Assembly (NCBI RefSeq): GCF_007830235.1
Contig: NZ_VLKI01000009.1
Location: 113,230-177,229, forward strand
DNA length: 64,000 nucleotides
Direction of reading: 5' to 3'
Origin: Cytobacillus oceanisediminis
GTDB taxonomy: Bacteria > Bacillota > Bacilli > Bacillales > Cytobacillaceae
Under the pieces are notes generated by a model that made no database searches, was not told the DNA's origin, and saw only the letters and a program-made list of their open reading frames with translations. The position numbers were made by a program, and so were the translations under genes. Below are positions 43,716-52,665 of the stretch, in pieces. Each line of letters opens with the position of its first letter. Positions within the stretch are counted from its first letter, which is position 1.

Positions 43716-46700
43716 ATGATTGAATCCATGTCAATAATAAAAACAAAATTGCTTGTTCCTGCGGTGAAGGAAGAATCGCTTAGAAGAGCAAAGCTGACAA
43801 GAAAAATGAAAGCGATTTCCCAACATCCCCTTACACTCATGCATTCTGGAGCCGGTTATGGAAAGAGCACTGCTCTTGCCCTGTTTGTGCAGGATGAAAA
43901 AAAGGAATGCTGCTGGTATTCAATTTCTTCCGCAGATGATGAAATTCTCCCTTTCTTAACTTATTTAATTTACAGCATCAGAACTCGTTTTCCGGAATTT
44001 GGCCGGGAGCTATTCAACTATATAAAAAATTTGGAACGATACATAAGGGAAGAAGAACTCGGTTTTTTATCATCCCTTTTTATAAATGAACTTCTGGGCA
44101 TTGAGGAAGAGATTTATATCATACTGGATGACTTCCATCAAATAGAGCATTCCTACACTGTGAACAGCTGGATGGAACGAGTCCTGGAGCACATCCCTGC
44201 CAATGTCCATATTCTTATTTCAAGCCGCAGCCGCCCTGCATGGAAGCAGCTAACGAAAATGAAGGTAAGCAATCGTCTGCTAGAATTTACAAAAGATGAT
44301 CTAATTTTGACAAAGGATGAGGCGGAACTGCTTCTGCATGATTATTACAACCTGAAAGTCAGGGAAGAAGAGCTTAACAGAATTTTCGAGCTTACGGAGG
44401 GGTGGGTAATTGCGATTGGAATGATTGCGCAGCAAATCCCTGAAGAGGGCGATTTGCAAAAAATATACTCGCATTCATCCCAGTCTCTTGCCGATCTATT
44501 TCAATATTTGGTCATGGAGGTTTTTGCAAAGCAGCCTCCAATCCTTCAGCAATTTTTAGAACAAACCTGCATTTTTGAAGAAATAGACGAAGAGATTTGC
44601 GATGCTGTTTTGGGCTTGAACGGATCCGCTCCTATGCTTGAACAGCTTTTGGAAAAGAATTTGTTTATCTATCGCATTGGCGACAAGCAATATCGTTACC
44701 ATGCCTTATTCAAAGAGTTTTTGGAGAACCAATTGAAAATAAATAATCCTCATACATTCCGCTCTTTGCATGAACGCAGTGCCCGCTATTTTGAACGGAA
44801 TAAACAATGGGAAGAGGCACTTAACCATTATGAAAAAATAAATGTTACAGAAGCTGTTGCATCCATTCTTGATGCGCTTGGCTTTAGCATGCTTGAAAAT
44901 GGTAAGCTTGAAAGCCTTTATTCTCGCCTTTTAGCCATTCCGGATCGGGATAAGGATCGGTTTTATTCCCTTTGGCGGCTGCAAGGGGAAATCCTTCGAT
45001 ATCGATGCCAATACCAGGAAGCGGAAGTATGCTATGAGAAAGCTGTCAGGCTGGCAGATGAAAAAGGAGATGCTGAGGAAAAGAGCCAGGCACTCGGAGG
45101 CCAAGCAGGGATATATCTGGATACCATACAGCCGTATAAAGCGGAAAGAATACTTTACAGGGCCATTGAAATTCGGGAAAAAAAGGCTGTCGGCCATGCT
45201 GAGGAGACAGGCAAGCTATACCATTTTCTTGCTGAAAATTTATTGAATTCGGGGAAGGCTGAAAAAGCGGAAAAATGGATTAAGAGGGCATCAGACATGA
45301 ATGTTCCACTTATAAATGGAAACCTGGAAGCAAGATTATACTTAAGGACGGGCAGATTTGAAAAGGCCAAAAAAATATTGGAAAAAGATTTGGGAACTAA
45401 TGATGTCCATAAGCCTTTGCTTCCGCAATCCCATCGGGAAACCGAACTATTGCTTGCTCTAATTGAGGCATTCACAGGAAATGGAACGAATGCAAAGACT
45501 CTCGCCCAGGAAGGCATACAGCATGGAATCAGCATTAAGGCCCCGTTTGTGGAAGCATGCGGCTGGATCAGGATGGGACATGCGGTTCAGCTAATAAAGG
45601 ATTATGAAGAAACCTTGGCGCTAAGCTGCTATAACACGGCACTCGGCATAATGGACCAGCTTCAAATCGAGAGGGGCAAGGCTGAACCATTGATGGGGTT
45701 ATGCCTTTTATACGGAATTAAGGGAGAGCTTGAACGAGCCATAGCAGCTGGGGAATCTGCACTCCAGGAGACAGAGAAGGTTAAAGATTTATGGCTGTCA
45801 GGACTGATTTTGACATCAATGGGGATAGCCCATGCATATAATGCACGCCCGGAGGATGGGCTATCCTATTTTCAAAGGGCTGCTGAGTTGTTTGGTCAAT
45901 GTGGCGACCATTATGGAGAAATGCTTAGCTCCTTCTGGAGAGCATATAGTTATTTTACGATGGAGAATCAGGAGCAATTTGTAAGGTATATGGCCCTGTT
46001 TTTAAAGGCTGTGCAAACCGGTGAATACGAATTTGTTTTCCATCGAAATACAACCTTTGGGCCGAGAGATCTGCAGATATTTGCCCCTCTCCTGATTCAT
46101 GCCCAAAAACAAAATATTTTGCCAAGCTATGTTGCTAAAATTCTTCAGGAGATGAATTTGGCTAAAGTCAATTCCCACCCTGGCTATACACTGAAAGTAC
46201 AGGCACTTGGCAAGTTTCGGGTATGGCTTGGGGAAACAGAGGTAGAGGAAAAAGGGTGGACGAGAGGAAAAGCAAAAGAGCTGCTGCAATTTTTTGTTAC
46301 CCATCACCAAAAGCTGATTCCAAAAGAGGAGATCTTTCAGCTTCTTTGGCCAGAACAGGATGAGAAAAGCAGCGCACGTGATTTCAAGGTAGCCCTCAAT
46401 GCTTTAAATAATGTGCTGGAGCCAAACCGAAAAGCAAGAGAAACCTCCTTTTTTATTATCAGGGAAGGATCCGCGTATGGCTTAAATCCTATTGCTGTTC
46501 TTGATTTGGACAGCCACTCATTTGAACAATGGATCACATCAGGATTGGAAGAAACATATAAGGAAAAAGCCGTACATTATTTAGAAAATGGATTGAGCTT
46601 GTATAAAGGGGATTATCTGCCTGAACGGAAGTATGATGACTGGTGCATGAGCGAAAGGGAAAAAATGTCTGTCTACTTTATAAGAGGAGCTGAAAAGCTT

Positions 46701-46973
46701 GCACAATTTTATGTTAGAGCCGAAAACTACGATAAGGCTATCCACTTGTGCAGCAGAATCCTGGAAAAGGATCGGACATGGGAAGAAGCATACCGTCTGA
46801 CAATGTACTGTTATTACCGGAAAAACAATCGTCCGCAGGCAATCAAATGGTATAAAAAGTGCTGTGATATTTTAGAAAAAGAATTGGGTGTAGCTCCGCT
46901 GGAGCCTACCCGCCATATGTATGAAATGATATTGGAATCGGATAAAAATATGCACATATTGGAGCAGCCGTAA
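43716..46973 (+). CDS. STAND ATPase regulator with C-terminal SARP-type (wHTH-BTAD) domain
   Basis: 1085 residues from ATG 43716, after GGAGGGAGGGGG; an ATG 6 bp earlier overlaps this site. The N-terminus resembles MalT-type STAND NTPases: KTKLLVPAV, Walker A HSGAGYGKST (43-52) and Walker B YIILDDFHQIE. TPR-like helices span about 370-800. From about 823 there is an OmpR-type winged helix (LGKFRVWLGETEVEEKGWTR...LLQFFVTHHQKLIPKEEIFQLLWPEQDE), and from about 927 a BTAD domain. It is probably a ligand-triggered activator of the transport and acyl-CoA genes downstream, where 11-bp direct-repeat promoters are found. Confidence 0.9.
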   Translation: MIESMSIIKTKLLVPAVKEESLRRAKLTRKMKAISQHPLTLMHSGAGYGKSTALALFVQDEKKECCWYSISSADDEILPFLTYLIYSIRTRFPEFGRELFNYIKNLERYIREEELGFLSSLFINELLGIEEEIYIILDDFHQIEHSYTVNSWMERVLEHIPANVHILISSRSRPAWKQLTKMKVSNRLLEFTKDDLILTKDEAELLLHDYYNLKVREEELNRIFELTEGWVIAIGMIAQQIPEEGDLQKIYSHSSQSLADLFQYLVMEVFAKQPPILQQFLEQTCIFEEIDEEICDAVLGLNGSAPMLEQLLEKNLFIYRIGDKQYRYHALFKEFLENQLKINNPHTFRSLHERSARYFERNKQWEEALNHYEKINVTEAVASILDALGFSMLENGKLESLYSRLLAIPDRDKDRFYSLWRLQGEILRYRCQYQEAEVCYEKAVRLADEKGDAEEKSQALGGQAGIYLDTIQPYKAERILYRAIEIREKKAVGHAEETGKLYHFLAENLLNSGKAEKAEKWIKRASDMNVPLINGNLEARLYLRTGRFEKAKKILEKDLGTNDVHKPLLPQSHRETELLLALIEAFTGNGTNAKTLAQEGIQHGISIKAPFVEACGWIRMGHAVQLIKDYEETLALSCYNTALGIMDQLQIERGKAEPLMGLCLLYGIKGELERAIAAGESALQETEKVKDLWLSGLILTSMGIAHAYNARPEDGLSYFQRAAELFGQCGDHYGEMLSSFWRAYSYFTMENQEQFVRYMALFLKAVQTGEYEFVFHRNTTFGPRDLQIFAPLLIHAQKQNILPSYVAKILQEMNLAKVNSHPGYTLKVQALGKFRVWLGETEVEEKGWTRGKAKELLQFFVTHHQKLIPKEEIFQLLWPEQDEKSSARDFKVALNALNNVLEPNRKARETSFFIIREGSAYGLNPIAVLDLDSHSFEQWITSGLEETYKEKAVHYLENGLSLYKGDYLPERKYDDWCMSEREKMSVYFIRGAEKLAQFYVRAENYDKAIHLCSRILEKDRTWEEAYRLTMYCYYRKNNRPQAIKWYKKCCDILEKELGVAPLEPTRHMYEMILESDKNMHILEQP

Positions 46974-46988
46974 TGGCTGCTCTCTTTT
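46962..46988. terminator. Terminator containing the regulator stop codon
   Basis: A perfect 8-bp stem (GAGCAGCC / GGCTGCTC) with the TAA in its 5-nt loop, then TCTTTT. Confidence 0.8.
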
Positions 46989-47018
46989 AAAAATAATTTG
47001 TGCGGTCTTAAAATATTT

Positions 47019-47348
47019 TTAGATAACATGCAAATTAGGATTCTCCTTATATTCAGGCTCACAATTTACACATACATTTGCATCATAATCAGTCATATTG
47101 ACATCTTCGCGATTATATTCAATTCCGCAAAGGGAACAGGCAACCATTTCGTCTTCTTCAATTTCTTCTGGTGAGACCGGTATAGGATCATTAATTTTAA
47201 TCGGTTCTACTGTAATTCCGCGCGTATTGGCCATTTCTGTATTTAAATATTCCCTGGCGGATTCTTCGCTTTCCCAAAATCCCAGATCCCATAACAATTC
47301 CTGGGCATCTCCGTTTTGAGCCATTAAGCCATAAACAATCTTCATCAT
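47019..47348 (-). CDS. Zinc-knuckle-like protein of unknown function (109 aa)
   Basis: It starts at ATG 47348 (AAAGGAG upstream); an in-frame GTG further up is ahead of that site. An acidic protein with a C-terminal pair of CxxC motifs (CSLCGIEYN ... CVNCEPEYK) that probably binds zinc, and an N-terminal ELLWDLGFWESEESAREYL segment. I do not recognise a family. It is divergent from the binding-protein gene and convergent with the SARP-type regulator. Confidence 0.6.
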   Translation of the reverse strand: MMKIVYGLMAQNGDAQELLWDLGFWESEESAREYLNTEMANTRGITVEPIKINDPIPVSPEEIEEDEMVACSLCGIEYNREDVNMTDYDANVCVNCEPEYKENPNLHVI

Positions 47349-47448
47349 GATTGCTCCTTTCACCTTGCCGGCATTTGTTTTATATTTCTTAGCCTTTTTT
47401 ACCGGCTATTAAACCGATTCAAAAAATTACCATAATCCGTATGGGGGG

Positions 47449-47481
47449 TGTAACTCATTTGTAACCGCCCTTTTTTATGAT
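47449..47481 (+). promoter_or_regulatory. SARP-type promoter 1, upstream of ABC importer
   Basis: TGTAAC at 47449 and 47460 (11-bp direct repeat), then 10 bp, then the -10-like TATGAT at 47476. The repeat occupies the -35 region. The same arrangement occurs at 57505-57537. It is the predicted binding site of the regulator encoded at 43716-46973. Confidence 0.65.
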
Positions 47482-47533
47482 TGATTCAAAGCTAAATGGC
47501 TTTTATTTTTATAAGTTCAAAGGGGGAAAGAAG

Positions 47534-48766
47534 ATGAAGAGAGTGTCACGGAAATTTGCCTTTATTTTTATGCTGATTTTGGCCATGGTCATCTTAAGTG
47601 CCTGCAGCTCAAAAAATACCGGCAGTGAGGAAGGCGGAACAAAAGACTTTGGTGAAAAAGCTAAACCAATTAAAATTGGTGTCCTGGCTTCCCAGACAGG
47701 CGGACTGGAATCATACGGAGAGCAAACATTGCGGGGCTTTGAGCTTGGACTGGATTATGCTACGGATGGAACAGGAGAGGTAGCAGGCAGAAAAATTGAG
47801 TTTATTGTGGAAGATACGGAAACAAAGCCTGAAGTTGCGGTTCAAAAAGCAACAAAGCTTCTTGAAGAAGATGAAGTAGATTTCCTGGTCGGATCTTCGA
47901 GCTCAGGGGATACGCTGGCGGTCCTGCCCCTTGCGGAAGAATATGAAAGAATCATGGTGGTTGAGCCTGCTGCAGCGGATACCATAACAGGATCTGAATA
48001 CAATCCCTATATTTTCCGCACAGCCAGGAACTCCTCCCAGGATGCGGTAGCAGGAGCTGCTGCCATTGCGGATAAAGGCGTAAAAATCGCAACGCTCGCA
48101 CCGGATTATTCGTTTGGCCGTGATGGAGTCGCTGCATTTAAGGAAGCAGCTTTAGAGTTAGGTGCTGAAATTGTACATGAAGAATATGCAGATCCTGCAG
48201 CAACAGACTTTACATCAAATATCCAAAAAATTATTGATTCAGACCCCGACTATTTATTTGTGGTTTGGGCGGGCGCAAATTCTCCATGGAATCAAATCGC
48301 CGATATGAAAGTTCAGGATAAAGGAATTAAAATCTCCACAGGCGCCCCTGATATTGCCGCGCTTGCAACAATGGAACCGCTTGTCGGCATGGAAGGCTTC
48401 ACGGTTTATTACCATAATTTGCCTTCCAACGATATTAATGACTGGCTTGTCGAAGAACATAAAAAACGATTTGACGGCGATGAGCCTGATTTGTTTACTC
48501 CAGGAGGAATGAGTGCTGCCATTGCAATTGTTGAGGCACTTAAGAAGACAGAAGGAGATGCGGATGCCGATACATTAATTGAAACAATGGAAGGCATGAG
48601 CTTTGATACACCTAAAGGCAAGATGACCTTCCGTCCAGATGATCACCAGGCGCTACAGACACTGTATGCGATTAAACTGGAAAAGAAAGACGGAGTTCCT
48701 TATCCGGTTCCAGTTTTAATCCGTGAGCTTTCTCCTGAAGAAACAGCTCCTCCTGTAAGAAATTAA
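47534..48766 (+). CDS. Branched-chain-amino-acid-type ABC substrate-binding lipoprotein
   Basis: 410 residues from ATG 47534 (AAGGGGGAAAG). The signal peptide ends in the lipobox LSAC (Cys24). The type I periplasmic-binding fold is shown by IKIGVLASQTGGLESYGEQTLRG, VDFLVGSSSSGDTLAV and PYIFRTARNSSQDAVAGA. LivJ/AmiC-like proteins bind amino acids, amides, short acids or aromatics; the ligand here is unknown. It is first gene of the livGFHM-type operon. Confidence 0.9.
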   Translation: MKRVSRKFAFIFMLILAMVILSACSSKNTGSEEGGTKDFGEKAKPIKIGVLASQTGGLESYGEQTLRGFELGLDYATDGTGEVAGRKIEFIVEDTETKPEVAVQKATKLLEEDEVDFLVGSSSSGDTLAVLPLAEEYERIMVVEPAAADTITGSEYNPYIFRTARNSSQDAVAGAAAIADKGVKIATLAPDYSFGRDGVAAFKEAALELGAEIVHEEYADPAATDFTSNIQKIIDSDPDYLFVVWAGANSPWNQIADMKVQDKGIKISTGAPDIAALATMEPLVGMEGFTVYYHNLPSNDINDWLVEEHKKRFDGDEPDLFTPGGMSAAIAIVEALKKTEGDADADTLIETMEGMSFDTPKGKMTFRPDDHQALQTLYAIKLEKKDGVPYPVPVLIRELSPEETAPPVRN

Positions 48767-48809
48767 CAGAAAAAAGAATGCTAGTCTAAAAAGCTCTTAA
48801 AATGTCGAT

Positions 48810-48840
48810 GAACTTCGGTAGCTATACCGGAGTTCTTATT
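48810..48840 (+). terminator. Hairpin between binding-protein gene and livG
   Basis: AACTTCGGT and ACCGGAGTT form a stem with one G-T pair, followed by CTTATTTC. It is likely a leaky terminator that keeps the binding protein in excess over the membrane components. Confidence 0.6.
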
Positions 48841-48872
48841 TCTATCGAATAATGATCAAAAAGGTGGCGGTT

Positions 48873-49649
48873 ATGCTGGAATCACTTATAGAAACAAAGG
48901 ACCTGACGATTTCCTTCGGCGGGCATACTGCTGTTGACAGTGTAGACGTACAGGTTGCCAGAAATCAGTTTAAATCTATTATTGGACCGAATGGAGCCGG
49001 GAAGACAACCTTCTTTAACTTGTTAAGCGGACAGCTTACCCCTACAAAGGGGCAGATCTTTTTCAAAAACCAGGAAATCACGAAGCATTCCCCGACAGAA
49101 AGAACACGTTTGGGCATTGGCCGTTCTTTTCAGATTACGAATGTTTTCCCTAATCTGACGGTGCTTGAAAATGTTAGATTGGCTGTTCAGTCTCAGGCCG
49201 GAACCCGCTTTCAGATGCTCTCCCATTTTAAAAAGTATAAGCAGTTTGAAGAAAAGGCGGAAGAGTGGCTGGAACTGGTGTTCCTGCAAGGCAAAAAAGA
49301 TATTCCTGCAAAAAATCTGGCCCATGGCGAGAAACGGAAGCTTGAGATCGCTATGCTGCTGGCGCTGAATACGGAAGTGCTCCTTTTGGATGAGCCAACA
49401 GCAGGTATGTCGCTTGAGGAAGTACCGGCCATCCTGGAAATCATTCGAAAAATCAAGCTGAAAGGCGACCGGACGATTGTATTAATTGAACACAAAATGG
49501 ACATGATTATGGATTTATCGGATTCCGTGATGGTGCTGTTTAATGGCAGATTGCTTGCGGATGGGGCTCCGGAGCAGATTATGAAAAATGAAACCGTCCA
49601 GTCTGCCTATTTAGGAGGGTTATACGATGACAGTGCAGTTAAGGCTTAA
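48873..49649 (+). CDS. Branched-chain-type ABC ATPase LivG-like
   Basis: 258 residues from ATG 48873 (AAGGTGG). Walker A GPNGAGKTT, LivG-type insert GRSFQITNVFPNLTVLENV, signature LAHGEKRKLEIA and Walker B VLLLDEPTAGMS, with the C-terminal DGAPEQIMKNETVQSAYLGG. It overlaps livF by 23 nt. Confidence 0.92.
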   Translation: MLESLIETKDLTISFGGHTAVDSVDVQVARNQFKSIIGPNGAGKTTFFNLLSGQLTPTKGQIFFKNQEITKHSPTERTRLGIGRSFQITNVFPNLTVLENVRLAVQSQAGTRFQMLSHFKKYKQFEEKAEEWLELVFLQGKKDIPAKNLAHGEKRKLEIAMLLALNTEVLLLDEPTAGMSLEEVPAILEIIRKIKLKGDRTIVLIEHKMDMIMDLSDSVMVLFNGRLLADGAPEQIMKNETVQSAYLGGLYDDSAVKA

Positions 49650-50334
49650 CGAGGTTGAGACTCATATCGGACAATATCACATTATACAGGGAGTGTCCTT
49701 TGAGGTCCGCAAAGGGGAGGTTACAGTCCTTCTTGGAAGAAATGGCGCAGGAAAGACAACCACGCTTCGGACCATAATGGGCCTTAATCCTGCTTCCAGC
49801 GGAACGATTCATTATAAAGGGGAGGACATCAGCCGTTTGCCGACTTTCACGGTTGCCCAAAAAGGAATAGGCTATGTCCCGGAAGACCAGGGGATTTTTT
49901 CCGGCCTGACTGTTGAAGAAAATATGAAGGTTGCCATGAAGAATGATAATGATTCAACTAAAGAACGTCTTGAATTGATTTTGGTGCTGTTTCCCGACCT
50001 TAAGAAGTTTTGGAAGAAGCCTGGCGGACTTTTGAGCGGCGGACAGAAACAGATGCTTTCAATAGCCAGAGCTTATATCAATGATAATGATCTTTTGTTA
50101 ATTGATGAGCCAAGCAAAGGGCTGGCGCCAATTGTTGTGGAAAAGGTTATGGAAACGATTATGGAAATGAAAGAAAAAACCACAATCGTACTAGTCGAAC
50201 AGAACTTTATGATGGCGAGCACAGTCGGTGACCGTTTTTACATCATCGACGATGGCCGGACAGTCAGCAACGGTCCTATGAAGCTCTTAAAAGAAGATGA
50301 AGAAATGCGCAGAAAGTACTTGGGGATTGCTTAA
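49627..50334 (+). CDS. Branched-chain-type ABC ATPase LivF-like
   Basis: 235 residues. Walker A GRNGAGKTT, IGYVPEDQGIFSGLTVEENM, signature LSGGQKQML and LLLIDEPSKGLAP are typical of LivF. It starts within the end of livG, so it is translationally coupled, and ends 18 bp before livH. Confidence 0.92.
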   Translation: MTVQLRLNEVETHIGQYHIIQGVSFEVRKGEVTVLLGRNGAGKTTTLRTIMGLNPASSGTIHYKGEDISRLPTFTVAQKGIGYVPEDQGIFSGLTVEENMKVAMKNDNDSTKERLELILVLFPDLKKFWKKPGGLLSGGQKQMLSIARAYINDNDLLLIDEPSKGLAPIVVEKVMETIMEMKEKTTIVLVEQNFMMASTVGDRFYIIDDGRTVSNGPMKLLKEDEEMRRKYLGIA

Positions 50335-50352
50335 AGGAAGGAGGATCTAAAG

Positions 50353-51213
50353 ATGGAAGTGCTTATTAATTTGACTTTGAATGGGCTGGCTACAGGCATG
50401 CTGATCTTTTTGCTGGCTGCTGGATTAACACTTATTTTTGGCTTAATGGACGTTCTCAACTTTGCCCATGGCGGGCTTTTTGCCTGGGGAGCCTATAGCG
50501 GGACATGGATTTATACATCAACAGGCAGTTTTTTTGCCGGAATTGCCGGCGCGATCCTAACAGGACTGATTCTTGGATTGGCTACGGAAAAGTGGATTAT
50601 TAAGCCAGTGTACGGAAATCATATTCAGCAGATATTGATCACGCTTGGGCTGATGCTGGTATTATCAGAAATGCTAAAAGTTGTTTGGGGGCCTAACCAA
50701 ATTTCAGCTTCTCCTCCAAGCTATCTTGCAGGAAGCTGGGAGCTGGGCAATATCATTATCATTAAATATAGAGTATTTATTATCGCAGTAGGACTGATGG
50801 TGTTTGCACTTGTTCAATATGTATTGAAAAGCACGAAAATTGGATTAGTGGTCCGGGCTGGAGTCATGGATAAAGAAATGGTTCAGTCGCTTGGAATAAA
50901 TATCCAAAAGATATTTATGATGGTGTTCATGGTAGGAGCGGCAATGGCTGCACTGGGTGGTGTATTGCTGGCCCCATATTCAGGCGTCATTTATGCAGAG
51001 ATGGGACTGGAGTTTGCCATACTGGCTTTCATTGTAGTCGTAATCGGCGGAATGGGCAGTTTTCCCGGTTCTATACTGGCTGCAGTTTTGGTCGGTCTGT
51101 CAGGGTCCTTTATGGCTTATTATGTGCCTTCCCTTTCGCTGGCTGTCAATATGCTGTTAATGTCGGCAGTCCTTATTTTTAGGCCTCAGGGATTGTTTGG
51201 ATTGAAGGGGTGA
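50353..51213 (+). CDS. Branched-chain-type ABC permease LivH-like
   Basis: 286 residues, about eight helices, with GLATGMLIFLLAAGLTLIFGLMDVLNFAHGGLFAWGAY and VVVIGGMGSFPGSILAAVLVGL, the LivH pattern. AAGGAAGGAGG precedes the ATG. It ends 4 bp before livM. Confidence 0.92.
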   Translation: MEVLINLTLNGLATGMLIFLLAAGLTLIFGLMDVLNFAHGGLFAWGAYSGTWIYTSTGSFFAGIAGAILTGLILGLATEKWIIKPVYGNHIQQILITLGLMLVLSEMLKVVWGPNQISASPPSYLAGSWELGNIIIIKYRVFIIAVGLMVFALVQYVLKSTKIGLVVRAGVMDKEMVQSLGINIQKIFMMVFMVGAAMAALGGVLLAPYSGVIYAEMGLEFAILAFIVVVIGGMGSFPGSILAAVLVGLSGSFMAYYVPSLSLAVNMLLMSAVLIFRPQGLFGLKG

Positions 51214-51217
51214 GAAG

Positions 51218-52216
51218 ATGAAACAATTGATGGGCAATAGAATGAATGCAGTCTATTTGGCTGTGGCGATTTTCCTGATTATTCTGCCGTTTGTATATGA
51301 ATCACGCACACTATTGATTTTGCTTACACAGGTTTTTATTTTTGCGATCTTTGCCATGAGTTATGATATATTGCTCGGCTATACCGGAATTGTCTCATTT
51401 GGGCACGCGATGTTTTTTGGAATTGGAGCGTATACAGTTGGCGTATTTATGAAACGGTTTGAGCCAACAGTTCCGAATCTGCTTCTTTCGATACTGGTTA
51501 CCATTCTATTAACTGCCTTGGTCAGCTATGTATTAGGGCTGCTAACTTTGCGGCTGAAAAGCCATTTTTATGCGATGCTGACAATGGCGGTGGCCGGGCT
51601 GTTTCTTGTGCTGGCTGAAAAATGGCGTACGGTTACTTATGGAAATGACGGATTTACATTTCGAGTCCCTGATATGCTGAAGGACAGAACAGACTTTTAC
51701 CTGATTTGCCTTGTATCAATGATTGCTGTCTTTGCTCTTTTAAAAAGATTTACTAATTCACCGCTGGGCAGGGTGCTTCAGGCAATAAGGGAAAATGAAC
51801 AAAGGACGGAATCCCTTGGCTACAGTGTTCTTCATTATAAAGTCATTGCCAGTGTTGTTTCCGGTATTTTGGCAGGTATGTCAGGGATTTTATACGCGAT
51901 TTCTCTTCGTTTTGTTAATACAAGCGTTTTTACAATGGATATAACGCTAGATGCCTTATTGATGACGATTATTGGCGGTGTGGGAACGCTAGTTGGGGCA
52001 ATCATCGGTGCGGGTCTGATTGAATTTGCCCATCATTGGCTGACAGAACTGGCAAAGGTTCATTGGATTTTTGAAAGGTGGATTATTTTCTTTGGCATCA
52101 TTTATATTTTGGCCGTCATGTTCTTCCCAATGGGCATTGTCGGCACATTAAGAAATATTAAGTTTAAGGGTAAAAAAGAAAAACAGCAAAAAGCAGGGGA
52201 GAAGATTGCCAGTTAG
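51218..52216 (+). CDS. Branched-chain-type ABC permease LivM-like
   Basis: 332 residues, about nine helices, with SYDILLGYTGIVSFGHAMFFGIGAYTVG, AIRENEQRTESLGY and MTIIGGVGTLVGAIIGAG, the LivM pattern. A lysine-rich C-terminus overlaps no domain. The next small gene starts 10 bp downstream. Confidence 0.92.
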   Translation: MKQLMGNRMNAVYLAVAIFLIILPFVYESRTLLILLTQVFIFAIFAMSYDILLGYTGIVSFGHAMFFGIGAYTVGVFMKRFEPTVPNLLLSILVTILLTALVSYVLGLLTLRLKSHFYAMLTMAVAGLFLVLAEKWRTVTYGNDGFTFRVPDMLKDRTDFYLICLVSMIAVFALLKRFTNSPLGRVLQAIRENEQRTESLGYSVLHYKVIASVVSGILAGMSGILYAISLRFVNTSVFTMDITLDALLMTIIGGVGTLVGAIIGAGLIEFAHHWLTELAKVHWIFERWIIFFGIIYILAVMFFPMGIVGTLRNIKFKGKKEKQQKAGEKIAS

Positions 52217-52226
52217 GGGGAGAAGG

Positions 52227-52403
52227 ATGGAGACAAAACAGATTGCTTCGTTTATTGTCCGTTTTCATTTGGCAGAAACGGATGAACGGACAGGAGAAAA
52301 AAAGTGGCGCATCAAGGTTACACATGTCCAAGATGAAAAGGTAAACCTTTTTGAAACGATGGAAGAAGCGATGGGCTTTATGAAAACGATAATAGGAGAT
52401 TAA
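52227..52403 (+). CDS. Small protein of unknown function (58 aa) in the transport operon
   Basis: It starts at ATG 52227 after GGGGGAGAAGG, 10 bp past the livM stop; the frame upstream is inside livM. Sequence METKQIASFIVRFHLAETDE continues with KWRIKVTHVQDEKVNLF and ends MGFMKTIIGD. No membrane helix. The position suggests a role with the transporter or the downstream enzymes. The MITE-like element begins 14 bp after its stop. Confidence 0.6.
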   Translation: METKQIASFIVRFHLAETDERTGEKKWRIKVTHVQDEKVNLFETMEEAMGFMKTIIGD

Positions 52404-52416
52404 TAGCTTAAGATAG

Positions 52417-52641
52417 AGGCTGTGTTTATAAAGCATATTGTTTATTTTGCCCCTTTTGATTGAAGCTGATGGCGCGAGATCCTCGAAAATGCATTCGCAT
52501 TTTCTTCGTGCGGTGTTTAGTCGAGGATGATTAATCAAAGTCTGCGGGAGAGCCGGTCAAAGGGAGACTTCGCAGGCGCGTGATGCGCCCAGGAGGCTAC
52601 CGGACAGCACGCTGTTCGCTGAGAAAAAGCCAGATTTCCAT
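52417..52641 (+). mobile_element. MITE-like repeat, copy 4, inside the accessory operon
   Basis: About 225 bp sharing GCGCGAGATCCTCGAAAATG, ATTCGCATTTTCTTCGTGCGG and TCAAAGGGAGAC with the other copies. The left end is AGGCTGTGTTTATAAAGC; the right end is degenerate and abuts the KASIII-like gene. It separates the transporter genes from the enzyme genes. Confidence 0.7.
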
Positions 52642-52665
52642 TTGAAAAGAAAAGAGGTGCCTGTT

